This document shows, in pieces, positions 1 through 5,226 of a DNA stretch of 5,226 nt. How positions within the stretch are numbered: position 1 is the stretch's first letter; each line of letters starts with the position of its first letter. Source of the DNA: Candidatus Altimarinota bacterium (GTDB taxonomy: Bacteria > Patescibacteriota > Gracilibacteria > Absconditabacterales > Absconditicoccaceae). Under the pieces are notes generated by a model that saw only the letters and a program-made list of their open reading frames with translations, was not told where the DNA came from and made no database searches. The position numbers and the translations under genes were made by a program. The stretch lies in contig WFMP01000170.1 of NCBI GenBank assembly GCA_015489035.1, positions 1 through 5,226 on the forward strand, in the 5' to 3' direction.

Positions 1-630
1 AAAAATTATTATTCAAACAAATAATCCAATTAATGTTCCAAAAAACCAAGCAAATGAATAAGTTAAAATACTTCCAGTATGAGAAAAAAATAAAATTAAA
101 CAAAAAATAACAATAGATCGCATTCTAATAAACCCGATAAATTTTGTAGCAAAAGTATCTTGAAAAGAGTTAAAAATATTATCTATTGTTGAAAAAATAT
201 TGTAGATTATAAAAAATAAACTAAAAACTTTTAAGATGATTCAAGCATTTTGAGAATGAAAATAATGTAAAGCTAGATAATCAGCTCCAAACCATAGTAA
301 AATAGCTATCAAAATTGCAGTTAAAGTTTGTATTCATAAAGCTAAAAAAATAGAACTTTTAAATTTATTATATTTTTTGTTTATCCAAAATTTAGGTAAA
401 AAATATTGTAAACTTTCTGTAAATCCTAAATCATTATAATTTGATAAAATACCTATAAAACCTATGATAGAATATATAACTCAAACATCAGAAACTGATA
501 AATCATTTGAAATTAAAAGTTTGATAATATAACCAGACGGAGCAATCAAAAAAGCAAAAATATAAAGCCATTTTCATCTATTTATAAGTTTTTCTGCTAG
601 TGTTTCGTCTTTTAAAAGTTCTTTAGTCAT
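1..630 (-). CDS. Polysaccharide flippase, Wzx/MVF type (C-terminus off window)
   Basis: This is the N-terminal 210 residues of a hydrophobic membrane protein, starting at ATG 630-628 and still open at base 1. After a charged cytoplasmic start (about residues 1-20) come hydrophobic segments near 22-40, 48-66, 91-113, 130-147, 164-183 and 190-209. The stretch around residues 66-80 (DLGFTESLQYFLPKF) resembles the first loop of Wzx-like lipid-linked oligosaccharide flippases of the MATE/MVF superfamily, which move surface-polysaccharide precursors across the inner membrane. Five in-frame TGA codons (residues 19, 50, 99, 130, 206) are read as glycine, beside nine GGN codons. Residue 171 is CGA, the only CGN codon in any gene of the window. 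No Shine-Dalgarno sequence precedes the start. The family call rests on topology and that one loop. A MurJ-like or other MATE-type exporter is possible, and the substrate is unknown. Confidence 0.72.
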
Positions 631-674
631 AAGTTAGGATTGCAAGATTTAAATAGAATTACAGGATGAAATAT

Positions 675-680
675 ATTATA
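675..680 (-). promoter_or_regulatory. Possible -10 box for the flippase gene
   Basis: On the minus strand this reads TATAAT, 44 nt upstream of the flippase ATG. No good -35 box lies at the expected distance, because that position falls inside the palindromic repeat at 698-718. TATAAT-like hexamers arise easily by chance in such AT-rich DNA, so this is tentative. Confidence 0.25.
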
Positions 681-689
681 AATTGTGAA

Positions 690-780
690 TGACAGAGATC
701 CTGAAACAAGTTCAGGATGACAAAGAGAATAAGTTTAGGATGACAAATTGTTTGTCTGTCATTCCTGTGAAGGCAGGAAT
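690..780. repeat. Composite palindromic repeat cluster (REP/MITE-like)
   Basis: Three related units sit side by side. The first is a perfect 8-bp hairpin, ATCCTGAA (698-705) pairing with TTCAGGAT (711-718) around a 5-nt loop. The second is a partial copy: 731-747 repeats 708-724 with one mismatch over 17 nt, both containing AGGATGACAAA. The third is inverted: ATTCCTG (761-767) pairs with CAGGAAT (774-780). TGACAG at 690-695 is mirrored by CTGTCA at 756-761, and GACAAA (742-747) pairs with TTTGTC (751-756). From memory, palindromes of the style GTCATCCTGAA...TTCAGGATC are interspersed repeats in several unrelated bacterial genomes. That it is such a dispersed element here is inferred from one locus. 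Confidence 0.65.
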
Positions 781-794
781 CTACCAATTAAGGA

Positions 795-871
795 GTCCCC
801 GGACTCAAAGTTATCATTTATATTAAACAATAAAGTTATTTAGTTATGTCTATCTTGTAGAGTCCGGGGAC
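795..871. repeat. 12-bp perfect inverted repeat, 53-nt spacer
   Basis: GTCCCCGGACTC at 795-806 is the exact reverse complement of GAGTCCGGGGAC at 860-871. The left arm lies in its own small palindrome, GAGTCC-CC-GGACTC (793-806). The arms stand out by GC content in very AT-rich DNA. The 53-nt interior is AT-rich and non-coding. There is no T-run after the right arm, so it is not a typical terminator for plus-strand transcription. It could be a small mobile or structured repeat or a regulatory RNA fold; the function is unknown. Confidence 0.6.
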
Positions 872-896
872 AAACCAAAGAATAGACCCAGGATTA

Positions 897-942
897 AGTA
901 AGGGATGATATTTTATTATTTTATTATTTAATCATCTTTACT
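897..942. repeat. Imperfect dyad upstream of the peroxiredoxin promoter
   Basis: AGTAA (897-901) can pair with TTACT (938-942), and GATGAT (904-909) with ATCATC (931-936), with a small bulge between the two stems and a 21-nt AT-only loop. It ends 27 nt before the -35 box of the peroxiredoxin gene. It could be an operator or part of the repeat tract. Dyads of this quality are common in AT-rich DNA, so the regulatory reading is weak. Confidence 0.25.
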
Positions 943-968
943 ATACTGATTTAATTGTATTTTTTAAG

Positions 969-996
969 TTGAAATTTCTTTATAAGCTAATATAAT
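969..996 (+). promoter_or_regulatory. Sigma-70-type promoter of the peroxiredoxin gene
   Basis: TTGAAA at 969-974 and TATAAT at 991-996 are separated by 16 nt, a near-consensus housekeeping promoter. Transcription would start near 1003 and give a leader of about 27 nt with no Shine-Dalgarno sequence. This is the best promoter match in the window. Confidence 0.6.
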
Positions 997-1029
997 GAAA
1001 ATACATTTATTTAATAAATATAATAAATT

Positions 1030-1674
1030 ATGGAAAGTAATGTTTATGCTGAATTAAAAAATCAAGTAACAGAAAATTATGCTTTGGTAAAATTGGAGGA
1101 TAAAGTTTTGGATCTTGATTTAGAAATATATGATCCTGTAAATGATGAAGTTATAAATACAAATTTATCTGAATATGAGGGTAGATGGGTAGTTTTATTT
1201 TTTTATCCTGCAGATTTTACATTTGTATGTCCTACAGAATTAAAAGATTTGAATGATAAATTACAAGAATTTCAATCTATGGAAAATGTAGAAGTAATAG
1301 TAGTTTCTACAGATACAGTATTTTCTCATAGAGGTTGGATAAAAGAAGAACATTTATTGAAAGATTTTCAATTGCCTATGGCTTCTGATAGGACAACTAT
1401 TATGAGTAGATATTTTGGAATATTAAATGAACAAAGTTGAAATTCTGAAAGATGAACATTTATTATTTCTCCAGATGGTTATTTGAAGATGATGGAAATT
1501 CATACAGAACCAGTTGGTAGAAGTTCAAATGAATTAGTTAGAAAATTAAATGCTTTAAAATTTGTGACTGAAAATCCTTGAAATGCCTGTGTAGCATCTT
1601 GGAATGGAGAATCTTCTCCAAAATTAAAACCATCTATTAAGATAGCATGACAAGTTGCTGAAAATTTAGAATAG
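1030..1674 (+). CDS. ahpC: 2-Cys peroxiredoxin, AhpC/Prx1 type
   Basis: A 214-aa cytoplasmic thiol peroxidase expected to reduce H2O2, organic hydroperoxides and peroxynitrite. The active-site motif PxxxTxxC is present at residues 60-67 (FYPADFTFVCPTE), with peroxidatic Cys67 and Thr64; Arg127 probably completes the site. Resolving Cys187 lies in NPGNACVASW, matching the HPGEVCPAKW region of E. coli AhpC with nearly the same Cys-Cys spacing. The N-terminus is about 20 residues longer than in E. coli AhpC. TGA codons at 1438, 1453, 1579 and 1648 (residues 137, 142, 184, 207) read as glycine. Residues 184 and 207 match conserved Gly, and the standard code would end the protein at residue 136, before the resolving cysteine. 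The stop is TAG. No GGLG motif or C-terminal YF tail is seen, so it is probably of the oxidation-resistant type. An in-frame TAA at 1024 fixes ATG 1030 as the start. No AhpF-like reductase is nearby, so the electron donor is unknown. Confidence 0.93.
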
Positions 1675-1694
1675 AAAAATATACATTAAATTAT

Positions 1695-1729
1695 AAATCC
1701 GGACTTAACAACTTACAAAGTCCGGATTT
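1695..1729. terminator. Rho-independent terminator between convergent genes
   Basis: AAATCCGGACTT (1695-1706) pairs with AAGTCCGGATTT (1718-1729), a 12-bp stem around an 11-nt loop. It is followed on the plus strand by a T-run at 1727-1733. It starts 21 nt after the peroxiredoxin stop. It also lies 10 nt beyond the stop of the minus-strand Hsp20 gene. On the minus strand the following T-run is short and broken, so it should end plus-strand transcripts better, though it may serve both. Its core AGTCCGG also forms the inverted repeat at 795-871. Confidence 0.88.
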
Positions 1730-1738
1730 TTTTATAAA

Positions 1739-2074
1739 TTAATTTAAAGATTCTACTTGCAGTTTTATGTCTTGTGGTAATTTATATTTTGGAACAGTGA
1801 TGATAAGTATATTTTCTTTTGTTAATTGTGCTTTAATTTTTTCAAAATATACAGTAAGTGGTAGTTGTATTTCTACTTTAAATTCTCACCAGTATGCTTC
1901 TTCCTTCTGTGCCACCAAGTCGTCTTTTAGCTCCGGTCTTTTTCTATTTCAAACTACTGTAAGTAAATTTTTATTTAATTTAATATCTAAACTTTCTTGA
2001 TTTACTCATCATAAAGGTAAAAGGACTACTATTTCTACATCGGATTCGAAAATATCATAAGGAATACTTGTCAT
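1739..2074 (-). CDS. Small heat-shock protein, Hsp20/alpha-crystallin domain
   Basis: A 111-aa protein starting at ATG 2074-2072 (the in-frame TAA at 2101-2099 rules out extension) and ending in TAA. Small heat-shock proteins are ATP-independent chaperones that hold unfolding proteins in the cytoplasm. Nearly the whole chain is alpha-crystallin domain: PYDIFESDVEIVVLLPL opens the sandwich, LLTVVGNRK (37-45) matches the family pattern LTVxGxR, YWGEFKVEIQLPLTV (61-75) matches the YGxFxRxxxLP strand, and ENILIITVPK (87-96) matches GVLxIxxPK. DIKLQV (102-107) may be an IxI-like tail motif. All four glycines (22, 23, 42, 63) are TGA. The N-terminal arm that usually drives oligomerisation and client binding is almost absent. 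Residues 47-62 (1889-1936) use unusually GC-rich codons. No CIRCE operator is seen. A plus-strand frame at 1767-2000 is its antisense shadow. Confidence 0.87.
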
Positions 2075-2098
2075 AAGATAATATTTTAATGGATAAAT

Positions 2099-2128
2099 TT
2101 ATTACTTTTTACTTACTTTGTTTGTAAA
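2099..2128 (-). promoter_or_regulatory. Possible promoter of the Hsp20 gene
   Basis: On the minus strand TTTACA (2128-2123) and TAATAA (2104-2099) are separated by 18 nt. They would give a leader of roughly 20 nt before the Hsp20 start, similar to the peroxiredoxin gene. The match is weak. No heat-shock operator such as the CIRCE repeat is visible. Confidence 0.28.
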
Positions 2129-2143
2129 ATCAAATATAAATTC

Positions 2144-2171
2144 TTGATATGTTTAATTAAATACTTATAAA
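2144..2171 (+). promoter_or_regulatory. Candidate promoter of the prolyl-tRNA synthetase gene
   Basis: TTGATA at 2144-2149 and TATAAA at 2166-2171 are separated by 16 nt, a fair housekeeping-type match. It would give a leader of about 24 nt to ATG 2202. It sits back to back with the possible Hsp20 promoter in the 127-bp divergent gap. Confidence 0.45.
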
Positions 2172-2201
2172 AATTATGTTTATTTAGTAATTTGTTTATT
2201 G

Positions 2202-3410
2202 ATGTTAAGATTATCAAAATTTCCATTTAAAACTGAGAAAGTAGCTCCAAAAATTTCAGATAATAAATCTACTTCTTTGCTTTTACAAGCTGGTTTTATA
2301 AGACAAACTATGGCTTGAGTTTATACTTATACAACTTTATGACTTAGAGTTTTAAGAAAAATTGAAAAAATTGTGAGAGAAGAAATGGATAATTATGGTG
2401 CTTATGAAACTCTTATGCCTGCTTTGAGTCCAAAAGAACTTTGGGATAAAACTTGAAGATGGGATAGTATAGATGTAGCTTTTCATGTTCCTGCAGCAAA
2501 TAATAAAGAATATAGTTTAAATTCAACACATGAGGAAGTAGTAACTCCTTTGATGAAAGAATTTATACAATCTTACAAAGATTTACCAACTTGTGTTTAT
2601 CAAATACAAAATAAATTTAGAAATGAGAAAAGAGCAAAATCTTGAATTTTAAGATGAAGAGAGTTCTTAATGAAAGATGCTTATTCATTCCATAGCTCAG
2701 ATGAAGATTTTGTAAAATATTATGAATGAATGAAAAAGGTTTATATGAGAATTTTTGGAAGAATTTGATTATGAGAAGATACTGTGATAGCTTTGGCAGA
2801 TGGTTGAACTTTTACAGATAAATATTCTCATGAATTTCAAGTTAAAACTGAAATAGGTGAAGATACAATTTATATTTGTGAAAAATGTGATACTGCTCAC
2901 AATGAGGAAATAATAGATCCAGAAAACTTTGTATGTACAAATTGTGGATGAACGAAAGCGGAAGTTGTAAAAGCTTCTGAAATATGAAATATTTTTCCTC
3001 TTGAAACAAAATTTACAAAAGCTTTTGATGTAAAATATTTAGATGAAAATGGTAAACAACAAACTCCAATAATGGGTTGTTATGGTATTTGAGTTAGTAG
3101 AGCAATGTGAATAATTGCTGAAAAATTTGCTCATGAAAATAGTATTGCTTGGCCAGAAAGTATTGCACCAGCAGATTATTATATTTTAGTTTTGGGTGAT
3201 AATTTAGAGAAAGCTGAACAACTTGCTAAAAAATTTGAAAGTGAGTGAAAAGAAGTAATTTTGGACGATAGGATGGGGAAGAAATTTGGTTTCGGTGCTA
3301 AAATGAAAGATGCAGAACTTATTTGAATTCCTCATATTGTAGTAGTTTCTGATAAAACTATCGAAAAATGAGGCTATGAATTAGACGGAGGGTTGATAGA
3401 GTTTAAATAA
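2202..3410 (+). CDS. proS: Prolyl-tRNA synthetase, short form without INS editing domain
   Basis: A 402-aa class II synthetase that charges tRNA-Pro with proline in the cytoplasm. Motif 1 spans about 39-73 (GLRVLRKIEKIVREEM), followed by KTGRWD (83-88) and the THEE proline-binding loop (109-112). Motif 2 begins at FRNE (139-142) and runs into RGREFLMKDAYSFH (151-164). Motif 3 is MGCYGIGVSRAMG (291-303, Arg300). The anticodon-binding domain fills about 325-395 (EVILDDR, ELIGIPH). The editing domain normally inserted between motifs 2 and 3 is missing. In its place is a Cys4 pair, C226xxC229 and C245xxC248, probably a zinc ribbon. Sixteen of 32 glycines are TGA, including G39, G47, G85, G148, G152, G262, G297, G303 and G375 at positions conserved in bacterial ProRS. 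An earlier ATG (2176) is in another frame and stops at once; TTG 2199 is a less likely start. The stop is TAA. Confidence 0.95.
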
Positions 3411-3414
3411 TAAT

Positions 3415-3442
3415 TTGCTTATTTTATATAAAGTTATATAAT
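3415..3442 (+). promoter_or_regulatory. Candidate promoter of the adenylate cyclase gene
   Basis: TATAAT at 3437-3442 is a perfect -10 box, with a weak TTGCTT at 3415-3420 16 nt upstream. The resulting leader of about 38 nt consists mostly of the T-rich tandem repeat. There is no clear terminator after proS, so readthrough from proS is also possible. Confidence 0.4.
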
Positions 3443-3449
3443 ATATTTG

Positions 3450-3486
3450 TTTTATTATATTTCTTTTATTATATTTCTTTTTTTTT
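3450..3486 (+). repeat. 14-bp tandem repeat and T9 tract before the cyclase start
   Basis: TTTTATTATATTTC occurs twice in perfect tandem (3450-3463 and 3464-3477), followed by nine T residues (3478-3486) that touch the ATG at 3487. A second homopolymer, T8 at 3493-3500, lies in codons 3-5 of the gene. No Shine-Dalgarno sequence is present. Such tracts are prone to slippage and could alter expression or reading frame, but nothing here shows that they do. Confidence 0.7.
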
Positions 3487-5226
3487 ATGAAGTTTTTTTT
3501 ATTTATATTGTCAATTATTGTATATTGAAGTTTATTTTATTATTCAAATTATTTTGTAAAAAATGATACATTTTCTGTTGTAGATAATCTTGTAAATTCT
3601 TTGTATTTTAAATTTAAATCTCCTTATGTTAATAATTCGGTTAAAAAGGATTTACACAATATTGTTTTTGTTTGAATAGATGATAAATTTTTTAAAAAAT
3701 ACAATAAAACTCCATTTGACTTAAATAATATGGATTATTTATCTTTCCTTTCTCAAATTTATAAGGATAACCCTAAATATGTACTTTTTGATTGAAAGGA
3801 TTTAAGTTTTGTTTGAAATAAATATATGAAATTTTTATGAATTCATTCTAAAGCTTATAAGGATTATTTGATAGAAACTTTCGAAAAATGAAAACAAATA
3901 GTTTTGTCACCTGCAGCTAAGAAAAAAACATTATTATGATATGATAAATATAGTGATTATTTAAAGAAATATTTTGGTGAAAGATGATTAAGTTTATGAA
4001 ATACTGACTTTAAAAAATGAAAAGATGGATTGATACAATGATTTGATATATATTATAAAAATAAATTACAAGTTCCTTTATGATATATGTTATATTTAAA
4101 AGAAAATAATATTCTTAAACCTAAATTAAAAAATAAAGATGGATTTTTAGATATTTATGATGCAAATAATTTAATAAAACAAGTTCCATTAACAAAATGA
4201 AATAATATTTTATTTTCTCCATTAATCTCATTTTCAAAAATAAAATATTATTCAATTTTAGATGTTATGAATGATAAACAGAATAATTTTTTAAAAAATA
4301 AAATAGTATTTTTATGAGTAAATTCAGATTCTTATAGAAATGTTAAAACATATGCTTGAGTATTTCCATCATTACAATACCAAATAAATTTATACTTATC
4401 ATTAAAGAATGATTTATATTATAAAAAAATAGATAATAAATATATATTATATTATTTATATTTAATATATTTTTTGTCTATTATTATTCTTTTTATAAAA
4501 AAAGATTATAAATATGTTATATGAATTTTGTTTACATCAATATTGATAAGTGTATATTTATATTACTTATTTCTTTCACAAATTTTAGTATTTATAAACT
4601 TGTGAACAATAATATCTATATTAATTATTGCATTATTTGCAAATCTTATTTTATGGCTTTTAAATTCTTATATAAAGAGAAAAGAAATAACTAATTTATT
4701 TGATAAATACATATGAAAAGAAGTTTTAGAAAAAAAAGAACAAAAAAATTCTTCAAATAAGATATCTGAACAAAAAAAGGTTTTTATTCTTTTTACTGAT
4801 ATAGAGTGATTTACTAATATTTCCGAAAGGTTAAAACCACAACAAACTATAGATATGCTGAATATATATTTTAAGTATATGAATCAAGAGATAGAAAAGA
4901 GTGGTTGATTTATTGATAAGTATGTGTGAGATGCGGTAATTGCATTTTGGGAAGATAAAAAATATTCTGATAACATTTTGAAAGTCATTCTGAATATAAA
5001 AATATTACATAAAAAAATAAATAAAGAAATACAAGAAAAAATTTCTTCAGATATTACTCTAAATACTAGATTTGGAGTTCATTATGGTGAGGTTATAGTT
5101 TGAGATATATGAGATGAATCTTGAAAAATATCATATACTATTATTTGAGATAATGTTAACTTAGCTTCGAGATTAGAATGAATAAATAAATATTATTGAA
5201 CTAATATAATTATTTCTGAAAATATC
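3487..5226 (+). CDS. CHASE2-domain membrane adenylate cyclase, class III (C-terminus off window)
   Basis: 580 residues are visible and still open at the right edge. An N-terminal membrane anchor (about 2-22) leads to an extracytoplasmic CHASE2-like sensor (about 28-315) with NIVFVGIDD, KYVLFD and a closing KIVFLGVNSDS...GVFPSLQYQ region. Three membrane segments follow (about 319-338, 343-363, 366-392), the usual CHASE2-3TM layout, then a linker (FDKYIGKEVLE) and the cyclase domain from about 432. All catalytic residues are present: metal-binding Asp438 (FTDIEGF) and Asp482 (DKYVGDAV), adenine-selecting Lys478 and Thr551 (YTIIGD), and transition-state Asn558 and Arg562 (NLASR). Lys plus Thr indicates ATP to cAMP, subclass IIIb. 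In this subclass Thr replaces Asp, and some members respond to bicarbonate. Twenty-seven of 33 glycines are TGA, including G441, G481 and G554 at the active site. The start is the first ATG in frame. The sensed signal is unknown. Confidence 0.92.

Larger units (their letters stand above)
631..1029. other. Gene-free divergent intergenic region with palindromic repeats
   Basis: These 399 bases separate the minus-strand flippase from the plus-strand peroxiredoxin. I see no convincing coding frame on either strand, even with TGA read as glycine. The region holds a palindromic repeat cluster (690-780), a 12-bp perfect inverted repeat with a 53-nt spacer (795-871), an imperfect dyad (897-942) and the peroxiredoxin promoter (969-996). 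The stretch 690-806 is visibly richer in G and C than its surroundings, which fits structured repeat DNA. No transposase remnant or flanking target duplication was found. Confidence 0.7.

Noticed and set aside
690..780. CRISPR array
   Set aside because: Units are degenerate, in mixed orientation and without regular spacers; no cas genes are present.
795..871. Terminal inverted repeats of an insertion sequence
   Set aside because: The interior is only 53 nt with no coding capacity, and no flanking target duplication is visible. It could at most be a tiny non-autonomous element.
1030..1440. Peroxiredoxin truncated at 136 residues, ending at TGA 1438
   Set aside because: The homologous sequence continues in the same frame through four TGAs to TAG 1672, including the resolving cysteine, so TGA is sense here.
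1767..2000. Plus-strand reading frame of 77 codons
   Set aside because: It lies antisense to the Hsp20 gene, has no family resemblance, and its composition follows from being opposite to that gene.
2202..3410. Pseudogenised or frameshifted proS and cyclase because of the many TGAs
   Set aside because: No frame change is needed anywhere, all catalytic motifs are intact, and the TGAs align with conserved glycines rather than random sites.
3421..3447. Terminator after proS formed by TATATA arms
   Set aside because: The only pairing is a short all-AT stem, too weak for a rho-independent terminator.
1..5226. UGA as tryptophan (Mycoplasma-type code) or selenocysteine
   Set aside because: TGG is used normally for Trp at expected sites. 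TGA aligns with Gly columns, not Trp or Cys, and 56 sites in five unrelated genes rule out selenocysteine.

Overview
The window comes from an AT-rich bacterium that reads UGA as glycine (genetic code 25). Among known bacteria this points to the Gracilibacteria (BD1-5/GN02) or Absconditabacteria (SR1) branch of the Patescibacteria/CPR. Under the standard code every gene here appears broken by TGA codons. With TGA read as Gly, five continuous genes appear, and the TGAs fall on glycines conserved in their families. I count 56 TGA among about 93 glycine codons. No gene uses TGA as a stop: the visible stops are TAG, TAA and TAA. Arginine is almost always AGA or AGG, with one CGA as the only exception. 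No gene start has a recognisable Shine-Dalgarno sequence. The window alone does not say which of the two phyla it comes from.

Layout, left to right. (1) 1-630, minus strand: N-terminal 210 residues of a multi-spanning Wzx/MVF-type polysaccharide flippase, running off the left edge. (2) 631-1029: 399 bp without a gene, holding a cluster of short palindromic repeats, a widely spaced inverted repeat, and the promoter of the next gene. (3) 1030-1674, plus strand: an AhpC/Prx1-type 2-Cys peroxiredoxin of 214 aa. (4) 1695-1729: a strong hairpin terminator between convergent genes. (5) 1739-2074, minus strand: a very short small heat-shock protein (Hsp20, 111 aa). (6) 2075-2201: divergent promoter region. 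(7) 2202-3410, plus strand: prolyl-tRNA synthetase of 402 aa, without the usual bacterial editing insertion but with a Cys4 zinc-ribbon-like segment. (8) 3411-3486: short T-rich spacer with a 14-bp tandem repeat. (9) 3487-5226, plus strand: CHASE2-3TM-class III adenylate cyclase, 580 residues visible, running off the right edge.

The genes look like separately transcribed housekeeping, stress and signalling units rather than one pathway. Peroxiredoxin and Hsp20 are both stress-protection proteins and face each other across one terminator. The cyclase is a membrane sensor expected to make cAMP in response to a signal outside the membrane. I found no defence system, CRISPR array, complete insertion sequence, tRNA or rRNA. 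The most remarkable feature is the recoding itself, with the repeat cluster at 690-780 second.
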